In this document: positions 45,267 to 53,917 of the stretch, one piece after another | Layout of the letters: each line of letters begins with the position of its first letter | Position numbering within the stretch: position 1 is the first letter of the stretch | Source of the DNA: Roseiarcus sp963798015 | Lineage (GTDB): Bacteria > Pseudomonadota > Alphaproteobacteria > Rhizobiales > Beijerinckiaceae | Direction of reading: 5' to 3' | NCBI GenBank assembly: GCA_963798015.1 | Contig: CAWCSA010000023.1 | Location: 744,001-808,000 of the forward strand | DNA length: 64,000 bases | Position numbers and translations under genes: made by a program | Notes under the pieces: generated by a model | Databases searched by the model: none | What the model was told of the DNA's origin: nothing | Seen by the model: only the letters and a program-made list of their open reading frames with translations

Positions 45267-45328
45267 CCCCCGGACTAAGATCCGGAGTCGCGCGACCCTA
45301 AGGACGTCGGAGGGCGGAGCATGGCATC

Positions 45329-46444
45329 TCAGAGCTGCACGAACCCGATCTTGCCCTCGGCGCCCTTCTTCCAGACGTACCAGACATAGTCGACGGTCGT
45401 GCGATCGCCCTTCTTGTCATAGGAGATGTCGCCGATGACGGTGTGGAAGGGCACGCCGGAATGCATGACTTCCGCGACTTTCTTCGGATCGAGCGAGTTC
45501 GCCTTCTCGGCCGCCTGCTTGAAAATCTGCACAGCGGCGTAAGAATAGAGGGTGTAACCCTGTGGGTCGAACCCTTTCGCCTTGAACAATTCAACCGCCG
45601 CCTTGGCGTTTGGGTTGTTACGCGGCTCGGGGCCGAAGGTCATCAGCGTGCCTTCGACGCCCGGACCCCCGATCGCCGCGAACTCGCTGTCGGTGATGCC
45701 GTCGCCGGAGATCATGATTGTGCTCATCCCCTGGTCGCGCATCTGCCGCACGATCAGACCGCCCTCGGTGTGCAGGCCACCCCACATCAGATAGTCGGCA
45801 CCCAATTCCTTGATCTTGGAGACGATGGCCGAATAGTCCTTCTCGCCGGTGTTGACGCCTTCGTAGAGGACTTCCTTGACGCCGAATTTGTGCATGTTGT
45901 CGAGCGCTGCGTCGGCAAGCCCTTTGCCGTAAGTCGTCTTGTCGTGGATGACCGCGATCTTCTTGCCTTTCAGCTTGTCGCGCGCCAGCTCGGCCCAGAC
46001 CATGCCCTGTTGATCATCGCGCCCGCAGGTCCGGAACGCGTCCCACAGCTTGCGGTCCGTGATCTTGGGGTTTGTCGCCGAAGGGGTGATGAACAGAACG
46101 CCGTTTTCCGCGTAGACGTCGGAAGCCGGCATCGTCACGCCGGAGTTGAAGTGGCCAACGACGAACTTGACGCCGTCGCCGACGAATTTGTTCGCCACCG
46201 ACACGCCCTGCTTGGGGTCGGAAACGTCGTCGCCGATTTCGACTTCGATCTTTTGCCCCAAGATTCCGCCGGCCTTGTTGATGTCTTCGGCGGCTTGCTG
46301 CACGCCTTGAGTGAGTTGAGCGCCAAAGGCCGCGTTGGCGCCGGTGACCGGTCCAGCGACAGCGAGTTTGAGCTGCGCGTGGGCTGAGCCAGCGAGCAAC
46401 AACGACAGGGCGAGCGGGATGGACTTCAGAATGGCTGTCCGCAT
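45329..46444 (-). CDS. Branched-chain amino acid ABC transporter substrate-binding protein (LivK-like), paralogue 2
   Basis: A 371-residue protein with signal peptide ending AGSAHAQ. The same landmarks occur as in paralogue 1: LAVAGPVTGANAAFGAQLTQG, HFNSGVTMPAS, ITPSATNPKITDRKLWDAFRTCGRDDQQG. Differences cluster in the first third (PASDVYAEN against PASSVLAEH), which could tune ligand choice. It is first in the direction of transcription. Its ribosome site sits within a small palindrome at 46445-46458. It diverges from the CGNR gene. Confidence 0.93.
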   Translation of the reverse strand: MRTAILKSIPLALSLLLAGSAHAQLKLAVAGPVTGANAAFGAQLTQGVQQAAEDINKAGGILGQKIEVEIGDDVSDPKQGVSVANKFVGDGVKFVVGHFNSGVTMPASDVYAENGVLFITPSATNPKITDRKLWDAFRTCGRDDQQGMVWAELARDKLKGKKIAVIHDKTTYGKGLADAALDNMHKFGVKEVLYEGVNTGEKDYSAIVSKIKELGADYLMWGGLHTEGGLIVRQMRDQGMSTIMISGDGITDSEFAAIGGPGVEGTLMTFGPEPRNNPNAKAAVELFKAKGFDPQGYTLYSYAAVQIFKQAAEKANSLDPKKVAEVMHSGVPFHTVIGDISYDKKGDRTTVDYVWYVWKKGAEGKIGFVQL

Positions 46445-46458
46445 CTTAACCTCTTAAG
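46445..46458. promoter_or_regulatory. Palindrome overlapping the livK-2 ribosome-binding site
   Basis: Read on the minus strand, CTTAA-GAGG-TTAAG sits directly in front of the livK-2 start codon, with the GAGG ribosome site as its loop. It could be a protein operator in the divergent livK/CGNR intergenic region or a small RNA hairpin masking the ribosome site. Function is inferred. Confidence 0.4.
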
Positions 46459-46518
46459 ACAGTTTGACAGGTTAGCTTGCGGACACTAGCCAACGTACCA
46501 TAACTTGTAAAGACGCAA

Positions 46519-47154
46519 ATGACAGTTATATCGCCCGACCTTCCCTCTCGCGCTGGCTCGTTGGACCTGATCGCCGACGATCTCGCGCTCAATTTCGCCA
46601 ACACGGAATCCGGCCGCGGCTTTCCCTCGCATCAGAACCATTTTCACGAGGCCGCGAACGTCGTGGAATGGTTGAGGCATGCGAAGGCTTTGCCTGCCAA
46701 GGAGGCCGACTGGCTACGAGCGCGCGCAGCCGAGCGTGCGGATCTGGCCAGCGATCTCCTGGGGCAGGCGGTCGCGCTTCGCGCGGCGATCCACGATATC
46801 GGCGCGGCGCTCGGGCGCCACGCCAAGCCGCCGGAAGCCGCGCTCGCCAGTTTGTCCGCCCTGCACGCCCGATGTGTCGCCAAGGCTGAACTCGCGCCGG
46901 GCGCCTTGTCGTGCCGCTGGTTGTGGAGCGTCCGGACTGCGCCGGTCGAGGCGGCGCTGGGTCCGATCGCGCTCGCAGCGGTCCGGCTGTTCACGGAAGG
47001 CGATTTTCACCGCATCAGAGAATGCGGCGGCCACGCCTGCGGCTGGTTGTTCTATGATCGCAGCAAGAACAACCGCCGGCGGTGGTGCGAAATGGAAGTC
47101 TGCGGCAATCGCGCCAAACAAAAGCGCCTCGCAGCGCGGAGACGCGAGGCTTGA
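46519..47154 (+). CDS. CGNR zinc finger (ABATE) domain protein, putative transcription regulator
   Basis: A 211-residue protein. The N-terminal ABATE domain (about 15-150) starts LDLIADDLALNFANTES; the C-terminal zinc finger is ECGGHACGWLFYDRSKNNRRRWC, then MEVCGNRAKQKRLAARR (Cys-4 with the CGNR box). Family members are predicted stress or metabolite-responsive DNA-binding proteins. Divergent from livK-2, and its stop overlaps the start of the LivH-type permease (TTGA), which suggests that it controls branched-chain amino acid uptake. Confidence 0.88.
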   Translation: MTVISPDLPSRAGSLDLIADDLALNFANTESGRGFPSHQNHFHEAANVVEWLRHAKALPAKEADWLRARAAERADLASDLLGQAVALRAAIHDIGAALGRHAKPPEAALASLSALHARCVAKAELAPGALSCRWLWSVRTAPVEAALGPIALAAVRLFTEGDFHRIRECGGHACGWLFYDRSKNNRRRWCEMEVCGNRAKQKRLAARRREA

Positions 47155-48506
47155 GGCGTTTCGCAGGCGTTCTCCTGATCCTTCTCATGGCCGCCGCAAT
47201 GCTCGTCGGCTGTTCGCCGGTGTTGGAGACGGACCAGGCGCGGCTTTGCCGCATGTCCCTGCCGGCGCTTATGCCGCCAGAGTCGCGGATCGCCATTCTG
47301 ACCCAAGCGCCTGACGCGGACGGGCGGGGCTTGCGCGTCGCGTTCACCGCTGAGACGCGGGGCGAAGAGCCTCAAAATCATCTGGCCGCCTGCCGCTTTC
47401 GTGTGGCTGGACGGCCCCGCGAATCCCGCGATCTGACGGCCTTGACCCTCGACGGCCAGCCCCTCTCCGAAACCCGGCTCTTTGTTCTCATCCGCTACTG
47501 GCTGGCGACGCCGGAGGGCCGAGGCGCCGATCCCGCGCCCCTCGGCGACTTGAGCGCCCTCCCCATCGTTCCGCACGCGGTCGCTTATGGGTTGCAAATG
47601 GCGCTGGGTGGGCTGCCGCTGGCGTCGATCTACGCTCTCTTAGCCGCGGCCTATTCGCTGATCTACGCCCTGATCGGACGGATCAATTTCGCCTTCGGCG
47701 AAATCGCCGCGGCGGGCGGGTATGCGGCTGCGATTGCGGCGCTCGCCCTGCTCGGCTGGCCGCCCGCCCCCTTGCTGACCGCGGCCTTCGTACTCGCGGC
47801 CGCGGTCGCTTCCTCCTGGGGGTTCGCGTCGGCGCGAATGGTGTTCATTCCGCTGCGCCAGGCTCGGGGCCAGCAGGTGCTGGTGGCAACCGTGGGCCTG
47901 GCGATTTTCTTGCGCGAGCTCCTGCGTCTGGCGCAGGGCGATCGGTCGAGCTGGATGAGCCCGCAGCTCAACCAGCCGTTCGCGCTTGCGCGCGCTGGCG
48001 ACTTTGTGGCCGTCGCCACGCCGATGGCGTTTGTCGTCAGCGCCCTCACGCTTGCCGCCGGTCTCGTCCTCGTTGTCATCTTTCGCTACAGCCGCCTCGG
48101 GCGCGAATTGCGCGCCTATGCCGACGATCCGCTCGCCGCCGAGCTGATGGGGATCAGTCCGGCGGCAATCACCGCGCGCGCGTTTGCACTATCGGGAGCC
48201 CTGGCTGGCCTGGCTGGCGCAACCATGACGGCGGCCTATGGCGCGGTCGGCTACAGCCTTTCGGCGACGCTCACCTTGAAGGCGCTGACGGCGGCGATCA
48301 TCGGCGGCATCGGGTCGCTGCCCGGCGCTTTCCTTGGCGGGCTCATCGTCGGCGCCGTCGAGACTGGCTGGTCGGCCTTGTTCCCGATCGATTATCGCGA
48401 CATCGCGGTTTATGCGCTCTTGGCCATCTTCATCGCGCTACGCCCCTCCGGCCTGCTCGGCCAACGCGAGTCGGTCACGCACAACCTATTCCCACGTCGG
48501 TCTTGA
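47151..48506 (+). CDS. LivH-type ABC permease with lipoprotein-like N-terminal domain
   Basis: About 451 residues from a TTG at 47151 that overlaps the CGNR stop. The first 20 residues are a signal peptide with a good lipobox (LVGC), followed by about 115 non-membrane residues with four cysteines in total. The LivH permease domain runs from about 145 to 440 (ASIYALLAAAYSLIYALIGRINFAFGE; FRYSRLGRELRAYADDPLAAELMGI; GGIGSLPGAFLGGLIVGAVE). LivH normally lacks such a domain. No LivM, LivG or LivF gene is nearby, so it must share subunits encoded elsewhere. The upstream ATG at 47082 would give a longer but less sensible start. Confidence 0.82.
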   Translation: MRRFAGVLLILLMAAAMLVGCSPVLETDQARLCRMSLPALMPPESRIAILTQAPDADGRGLRVAFTAETRGEEPQNHLAACRFRVAGRPRESRDLTALTLDGQPLSETRLFVLIRYWLATPEGRGADPAPLGDLSALPIVPHAVAYGLQMALGGLPLASIYALLAAAYSLIYALIGRINFAFGEIAAAGGYAAAIAALALLGWPPAPLLTAAFVLAAAVASSWGFASARMVFIPLRQARGQQVLVATVGLAIFLRELLRLAQGDRSSWMSPQLNQPFALARAGDFVAVATPMAFVVSALTLAAGLVLVVIFRYSRLGRELRAYADDPLAAELMGISPAAITARAFALSGALAGLAGATMTAAYGAVGYSLSATLTLKALTAAIIGGIGSLPGAFLGGLIVGAVETGWSALFPIDYRDIAVYALLAIFIALRPSGLLGQRESVTHNLFPRRS

Positions 48507-48568
48507 CTTAACGCCAGCGTCTCCCACATCCTGACGGCGCTGGGTGATCTTGGCGTGAGGAGGCTCCG

Positions 48569-49015
48569 ATGTCCAATGCTTACGCCGCCACGCCGCCGAA
48601 CGCGATGCGCGCCGACGCGCTCGCCGGCGTCCGCACGCGGCGCATCCTCGCTGTCTGCATCGACCTTGTTCTGGTGAGCCTGCTGGTGGCGGTGCTGTGG
48701 GTGATTTCCATCGCGCTGACCTTCGGGCTCGCGCTGTTCTTCCTGCCGCCGCTCTATCCGTTCGTCGCCTTTTTCTACAATGGGCTCACCGTCTCGGGCC
48801 CCAGAATGGCGACGCCTGGCATGCGGGCGATGGATCTCGAAATGCGGATGCAGGACACCGGCGCGCGGGTTCCGTTCATCAATGCGGCCGTTCAGGCGGT
48901 GCTGTTTTATGTGAGCTGGTTCTTCCCGCCGATCCTCTTGGTGTCGCTGGTCGATGGGGAAAAGCGTTGCCTGCATGATATCATCGCTGGCGTCGTGGTC
49001 GTCCGGAGGCTGTGA
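48569..49015 (+). CDS. RDD family membrane protein
   Basis: A 148-residue protein with three to four membrane segments. It has the RDD-type pattern: RTRRILAVCIDLVLVSLLVAVLW (R and D in the first helix), FYNGLTVSGPRMATPGMRAMDLEMRM, and KRCLHDIIAGVVVVRR at the end. RDD proteins are of uncertain function, some linked to Na+/H+ exchange. GGAGG is eight bases before the ATG. It lies between the permease and bpt. Confidence 0.88.
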   Translation: MSNAYAATPPNAMRADALAGVRTRRILAVCIDLVLVSLLVAVLWVISIALTFGLALFFLPPLYPFVAFFYNGLTVSGPRMATPGMRAMDLEMRMQDTGARVPFINAAVQAVLFYVSWFFPPILLVSLVDGEKRCLHDIIAGVVVVRRL

Positions 49016-49088
49016 TTCGCCAGCTTGAGCGCAAGTCGAGAGGATTGCTCAAAGCCGCGACGAATTCCGGTGGAGAGTTGGAGACGGC

Positions 49089-49832
49089 GTGAGCAGGGAA
49101 GCGCGCGACGCCCCGCAGTTTTATCTGACCGCTCCGTCGGCGTGCCCCTACCTGTCCGGCCAGCAAGAGCGGAAGATTTTCACTCATCTGGTCGGCAAAC
49201 GGGCGGCCCCTTTAAACGACCTCCTGACCCAGACTGGATTCCGCCGCTCGCAGACAATCGCCTATCGACCCGCGTGTGAGAGCTGCCGGGCCTGCGTATC
49301 GGTGCGCGTGCTGGTGGACCATTTTCGTCCCTCCGGTAGCCAGCGCCGGGCGACCCGAGCGAACGCCGACCTTGTGGGGGCCTTTGTCGCCCCGAAACCG
49401 ACCAACGAACACTACGTCCTCTTCCGCTCCTATCTCGACGCCCGTCATCCGGAGGGCGGCATGGCCGACATGTCGTCGCTCGATTTCGCCATGATGGTCG
49501 AGGACACCCATATCGACACCGTACTGACCGAATATCGCGCGCGGGAAGGGACTGGCGATCAGCCGGGCTCGGGGCCACTGCTCGCGGTCTGTCTGACCGA
49601 CCGCCTCGCCGACGGCCTGTCGCTGGTCTATTCCTTCTACGATCCCGACGTCGCGCGCCGGTCGCTCGGGAGCTACGTCATTCTCGATCATATCGAGAAA
49701 GCCCGCCGGCTCGGTCTGCCCCATGTCTATCTCGGCTATTGGGTCGAGGGGTCGAAGAAGATGGGCTACAAGGCGGGCTACCTGCCTCAGGAGCGCCTCG
49801 GCCTGCACGGCTGGGCGCGGGTCGAGCGGTAA
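49089..49832 (+). CDS. bpt: Aspartate/glutamate leucyltransferase (Bpt, arginyltransferase family)
   Basis: A 247-residue enzyme that transfers Leu from tRNA to proteins with N-terminal Asp or Glu, making them ClpS/ClpAP substrates. It has CPYLSGQQERKIFTHL near 17, the Cys cluster CESCRACVSVRV near 64, FYDPDVARRSLGSYVILDHIE near 180, and YLGYWVEGSKKMGYKAGY near 215. GTG start at 49089. With clpS in the same window this covers two steps of the bacterial N-degron route. Confidence 0.93.
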   Translation: MSREARDAPQFYLTAPSACPYLSGQQERKIFTHLVGKRAAPLNDLLTQTGFRRSQTIAYRPACESCRACVSVRVLVDHFRPSGSQRRATRANADLVGAFVAPKPTNEHYVLFRSYLDARHPEGGMADMSSLDFAMMVEDTHIDTVLTEYRAREGTGDQPGSGPLLAVCLTDRLADGLSLVYSFYDPDVARRSLGSYVILDHIEKARRLGLPHVYLGYWVEGSKKMGYKAGYLPQERLGLHGWARVER

Positions 49833-49859
49833 TCTCCCGGCCGCTGCGGTTTTTACGCC

Positions 49860-50556
49860 TTACCCGATCGCGCACATGGGCTTTCGGGCCTGCCGATAGC
49901 CGATGAAGCCGAGCCCGGCAAAGCCGAAGATCATCATGGCCCAGGTCGAGGGCTCAGGAACCGCCGAATAGGTCAAATTGAACGCCAACTGTTCTGGCAT
50001 GACCTCCATGCGCCGGGCGAGAGCACGTCAAATTGAGCCGCCAATTGGCCCGCTGGCGCCGTTGAGGTCGTCTCGGCGCCCCAGGAGCCGCCCGGCTCAG
50101 CATTATTCTCCTGAATGAAGAACCAATAGGTCGTCCCAGCCGTCAAACCAGTGTACGGCGGGGACGACACGCTATACGCGTATTCATCATATCCTCCCGG
50201 GCCGCCAATCACTTTGCCGGTCGCCGTCTGGTTCGCGGCGCCAAAATCCACCTCCACGATCGGGGCGCCCGGCATGCCACTGTCGTCGGCAAGGTAACCA
50301 ACCGTAAAGTCCGGTGAAGCACCGCAGGTGGTCGCCGGGAAGCAGCCGCCCCACCAGTTGGCGCCGGTCACGACGCTGGAGCCCGCCGAAAGCGTAAAAC
50401 TTATTGCGACCGCCGCGGGCGAGAGGGCGTATAGCGTCCCGCCCTGATCCGGCGCGCCGCCATTGTAGATCACAGCCGCCGACGCGGGCAGCGAAGCGAA
50501 CCGGCCAGAAACGCCGCGGCCGAAACCGTCCTTCTCCCTGAAATCAGTTTTGCCAT
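49860..50556 (-). pseudogene. PEP-CTERM secreted protein with two frame breaks
   Basis: The natural start is the ATG at 50556, giving the signal peptide MAKLISGRRTVSAAAFLAGS. Near 50490 the frame must change to reach LPASAAVIYNGGAPDQGG and the beta-rich middle (SSVVTGANWWGGCFPATTC, TAGTTYWFFIQENNAEPGG). Near 50010 it must change again to reach MEVMPEQLAFNLTYSAVPEPSTW, a hydrophobic helix and the basic end, stopping at 49860. All three functional modules of an exosortase substrate are present but in different frames. Confidence 0.82.
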
Positions 50557-50775
50557 TTCGAACCCCCATCGATCGGCGAGCTCACGAAATCGCATTCGAG
50601 GCGCATCCGCTCGAGTAATCCCGGCGCCGCCGTAAGGTAAACTTCCACCAACACTGCCTCTTGTCAATCCAACTGTTGCGGACCGATGTTTGGAGTGCTT
50701 CATCAAACCTTCATATTGATCAACCCTTCGTCTTGGATCGCTCGCGCTGAGCGGCGATAGCGGACCTGGCCTAGT

Positions 50776-50873
50776 GTCGCGGGATGGATTGCTTCGCCTT
50801 CGGCTCGCAATGACGGCTCTGGACTAAGGGTCGACCTCGCGTCATTGCGAGGAGGCCAAAGGCCGACGAAGCA
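50776..50873. repeat. REP-type intergenic repeat (GTCATTGCGAGGAGGCC family), copy 2
   Basis: GGATTGCTTCGCCTTCGG...CGCAATGACG is followed by CGTCATTGCGAGGAGGCCAAAGGCCGACGAAGC, forming a long imperfect inverted repeat. It matches the copy at 8297-8400 with the two halves swapped. Confidence 0.75.
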
Positions 50874-51147
50874 TGTGTGGACGGCCGCTTGCTTGCAAGG
50901 TTGGGGAAGGGATTTTTTCGGGCATGGGTTGGCTTGCGTGCCTGTGTCCGGCCTGTTGGTGCAGCGAGGGCTGCTGGCCAAGATGGTTTGCGCGGGCGGG
51001 GAGATCCAAACAATCCAGCGACCTCGAACGGCCGTTGCTTCGCGCGGTTTATCTCCCGTTGCGGATCGAACGATCCGGTCCATCTTCCTCCGTCTCTTGC
51101 AAGGTCGGCCCGGCGCGTTCAAACAATGTCCGCGCGCGCCGATCTCG
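50874..51147. other. Stretch without a recognised gene between the REP repeat and the IS110 remnant
   Basis: No frame on either strand shows family similarity or a good ribosome site. Part of it may be the non-coding end of the IS110 element. Confidence 0.45.
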
Positions 51148-52188
51148 TCAGGCGGCTGCGGGCGCGGGAGCCATGGCGGCGCGTGCGTAGCGCTCGCCGC
51201 TCACCCTCAGCTTCCAGGCGATCCGCGCCATCTTGTTGGCCAGCGCGACCGCCGCGAGCTTGGGCGCCTTGCGCTCCAACAGCGCCAGCACCCAGCCGGA
51301 CGGGTTTTTCGCGGGCGCCCCGGCGCGTCTGCCAAATCGCTGCCGTCGCGCCGACGACGAGCAGGCTGCGCCGCATCGGATCGCCGCCCCGCGTGATCCG
51401 CCCCGGCCGCGCCTTGCCGGCGGTCGAATGGTCGCGCGGCGTCAGCCCGAGCCAGGCGGCGAAGTCGCGCCCCGACTTGAACAGATGCGGATCTGGGGCC
51501 TTCATCACCAGGAGCGAGGCGATCAGCCGGCCGACGCCGGGGATCGGCCGTCAAGCGCCGGGCGACCTCATTTTTGGCGTGCCAGTCGCGCAGGCGCCGG
51601 TCGAGCGCTGCGATCCGCGCGCACAGGCCCGCATGCTCTTGCGCAAGCCCGGCGAACAGATCGCGCGCCAACGCAGGGATGTCGGCCCCCGCCAAACGCT
51701 CGAGGAGCGGCCCGATCCCCGCCGGCCCCTTGGCCGCGACGAGGCCAAACTCCGCCCCATGGCCGCGGATCGTGTTCACGAGCTGGGTTGCGCTGGCGAA
51801 CCAACCGCTCGCGCTGGCCCGCCAGCATCAGAGCTGCCTGCTCATCCGTCGATTTCGCCGGCACGAAGCGCATCTGCGGCCGGCTTGCCGCCTGGCACAA
51901 CGCTGCCGCATCGGCCGCATCGTTCTTGCCGCGCGCCACATAGGGCTTGGCGAGCTGGGGCGCGATCAGCCGCACCTCGTGCCCAAGCCGCGTCAACTCA
52001 CGCGCCCAATGATGCCCCGCCCCACACGCCTCCATCGCCACCAAGGTCGGCGCCAGCTTCTCGAACAAGGGCAGCACCCGGGTGCGCGTCAGTTGCCGGC
52101 GCAGCACCGGCCGATCTTCAAAATCGACGCCGTGCAGCTGAAAGAGACGCTTCGACGTATCCACCCCAATGCGCGTAATCTGGTCCAT
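51148..52188 (-). pseudogene. IS110-family transposase (IS1111-like), frame-broken
   Basis: From ATG 52188: MDQITRIGVDTSKRLFQLHG (DEDD Asp), VAMEACGAGHHWARELT, YVARGKNDAADAAALC, LMLAGQRERLVRQR. A frame change near 51780 leads to NTIRGHGAEFGLVAAKG, another near 51555 to MKAPDPHLFKSGRDFAAWLGLTPRDHSTAGK and VVGATAAIW, and a third near 51310 to LALLER and ALANKMARIAWKLRVSGERYA with stop at 51148. The order is that of a full IS110 transposase, but three shifts (and an apparent gap near 51555) make it non-functional. Confidence 0.85.
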
Positions 52189-52305
52189 GGACGGCTCCTC
52201 TCTGATGAAGTCTTCGACAAACCTCATCATGGCACACAGATGCCCCTCAGGGGCCGTCCACCCCAACAATCCATCCCCGGCGCTTCGCCGAAAAGGAGAA
52301 GCCCC

Positions 52306-52541
52306 TTGCCGCGCGAACCTTGCGTCTACATCCTCGCCAATCGCAGGCAGGGAACGCTTTACACCGGCGTCACCTCAAACCTGGCGGAGCGCATCTTCCA
52401 GCACCGTGAGGGCCTGACCCCCGGATTTTCGAGCCGCTACGGCTGCAATCGGCTGGTCTTCTACGAAAAGAAAAATATGAACGCATGGACGAGGCTATCG
52501 CTCGCGAGAAGCAGATCAAGGGCGGCTCCCGCGCGAGAAAA
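52306..52541 (+). pseudogene. GIY-YIG nuclease family gene, truncated
   Basis: TTG at 52306 follows AAAGGAG. The frame encodes PREPCVYILANRRQGTLYTG (the Y-I-L...Y-T-G form of GIY-YIG), then LAERIFQHREG and RYGCNRLVFYEKK. A shift near 52480 is needed to reach MDEAIAREKQIKGGSRARK, after which similarity stops at about 52541. About 20 C-terminal residues are missing, replaced by the tail of an unrelated gene on the other strand. Confidence 0.75.
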
Positions 52542-52912
52542 CCTTCACGTCCTTGGCGTTGAATTCCTTGCCGTCGTGGAACTTCACGCCCTTCCGCAGA
52601 ACGAAATTCGAGCGTATGCGGGTCGATGAGCTTCCAACTCGTCGCCAGGTCCGGCTCGATCTCGTCCACCTTGCCCTCTCGCATCGGCGATCGCGTCAGA
52701 TGGCTGAAGATGAAGGACTCGAAACTCAGCTGGCCAAGAGTCGTGTGCGAGGTCGGATCCCAGTTACCTGTAACCGAGCCCATCGACGCGAGCACAAGCG
52801 TTTTCTTGTCTTGTGCTTGGGCCCGAGTGATGAGCGGGCGCGAGACCTCAAAACCAGCGGCGGCCGCCATGGCCGATGCGTTGCCCAAGAATCGCCGGCG
52901 GGTCTGGTCCAT
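52542..52912 (-). pseudogene. Family 5 (peptide) ABC substrate-binding protein, N-terminal fragment
   Basis: ATG at 52912 opens with a Tat signal (DQTRRRFLGNASAMAAAAGF). The SBP family 5 start follows: KKTLVLASMGSVTGNWDPTSH, DLATSWKLIDPHTLEF, then, after a one-base shift near 52600, FVLRKGVKFHDGKEFNAKDV. It ends abruptly at the junction with the GIY-YIG fragment, leaving about 120 of an expected 500 or so residues. Upstream is a perfect long palindrome and a DeoR regulator, so it was probably part of that regulon. Confidence 0.78.
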
Positions 52913-52998
52913 CGTTTGCGTACTCCCACATCTCGGGGCCGCGGCGGTCAAACGACCCGAATTACTGCGGCCGTTCGGCCAAAACCGGTGCCCGTCCG

Positions 52999-53038
52999 GT
53001 TGACTGAACGGTAAGCCTACGGCAACCGTTCAGTCAAC
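52999..53038. promoter_or_regulatory. Perfect 14-base inverted repeat between the deoR-type gene and the SBP fragment
   Basis: GTTGACTGAACGGT and ACCGTTCAGTCAAC flank a 12-base spacer. The arms contain TGACTGAAC, similar to the half-site TGACTGAGC in the palindrome at 53918. It could be an operator for the DeoR-type regulator in front of the transporter gene, or a hairpin ending the regulator transcript; no T-run is present. Confidence 0.55.
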
Positions 53039-53057
53039 AGCGCAAAGTATTCCGTCC

Positions 53058-53819
53058 CTATTCGGCGATCAGGACCTCGACGTTCGCGCGCAGCAGGGCC
53101 TCGTTCATGGCCGGGTCTAGGCGCCGATCCGTGACAAGACGAGCGACCTCTTCCAGTGGGCAGACCTGCGCCATGGCGACGCGTCCGAACTTGGAGTGAT
53201 CGGCAACCACTGTGACGCGCGCCGATTGCTGGATCATCGCCCTCGCGACCATGGCTTCCTCGACGTCGAAGTCCATGAATCCGCCGACGGCGTCGATCGC
53301 GCCGACGGTCAGAATCGCATGATCGGCGCGATACCGGCGGATCTGGTCGAGCGCGACGGAACCCAGCACTTCGCCAGTCTCTCCGCGGTACTCTCCCCCG
53401 ACGAGCTGAACGCGAGCCAGCGATCCGGGGCCGTACAGATTTTGCGCGAGTCCGACGGAATTTGTGATGATCATCAGTCGCATGGGCCCAAGCTCGCGGG
53501 CTAGCGCCTGCGTGGTCGAACCGGTGTCGACCATCAAGGTGTCATCGTCCTGGAACAACTTGGCGGTCATCCGCGCAATGCGCTCTTTCGCCTCGGCGTT
53601 CTCAGTCAGCCTTTTGTGAAAAGGCGCTTCGGCCGCTGTCTGAGGCTTCTGGGCCCCGCCGTGCACACGCCTCAGCAGGCCTTTTGCATCAAGTCGAGCC
53701 AGATCGCGGCGCACCGTTTCGCGCGAGACGCCGAAACGGGACGCGATATCCTCCACCTTCAGTTCGCTGTTTCGTCGGGCAAGTTCGAGGATGGCCCCGC
53801 GCCGCTGCTCCGGAATCAT
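53058..53819 (-). CDS. DeoR/GlpR family transcription regulator
   Basis: A 253-residue repressor. The N-terminal winged helix is complete: IPEQRRGAILELARRNSELKVEDIASRFGVSRETVRRDLARLDAKGLLRRVHGGA. A DeoR C-terminal sensor domain follows, with DTGSTTQALARELG, GGEYRGETGEVLGSVA and VVADHSKFGRVAMAQVCPL. Members respond to sugar phosphates, and GlpR to glycerol-3-phosphate. It diverges from a broken glpD-like gene, which supports glycerol or polyol control. It appears intact although both presumed targets next to it are broken. Confidence 0.92.
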   Translation of the reverse strand: MIPEQRRGAILELARRNSELKVEDIASRFGVSRETVRRDLARLDAKGLLRRVHGGAQKPQTAAEAPFHKRLTENAEAKERIARMTAKLFQDDDTLMVDTGSTTQALARELGPMRLMIITNSVGLAQNLYGPGSLARVQLVGGEYRGETGEVLGSVALDQIRRYRADHAILTVGAIDAVGGFMDFDVEEAMVARAMIQQSARVTVVADHSKFGRVAMAQVCPLEEVARLVTDRRLDPAMNEALLRANVEVLIAE

Positions 53820-53917
53820 AAAATACCCCGATCTTTAGTCTTTTAGCGATGGCTAACACACTCGGTGGCGCTGTCGCCCCAAATCACGCTTGCGGAGATT
53901 GGAGGCAGCAGCCTATC

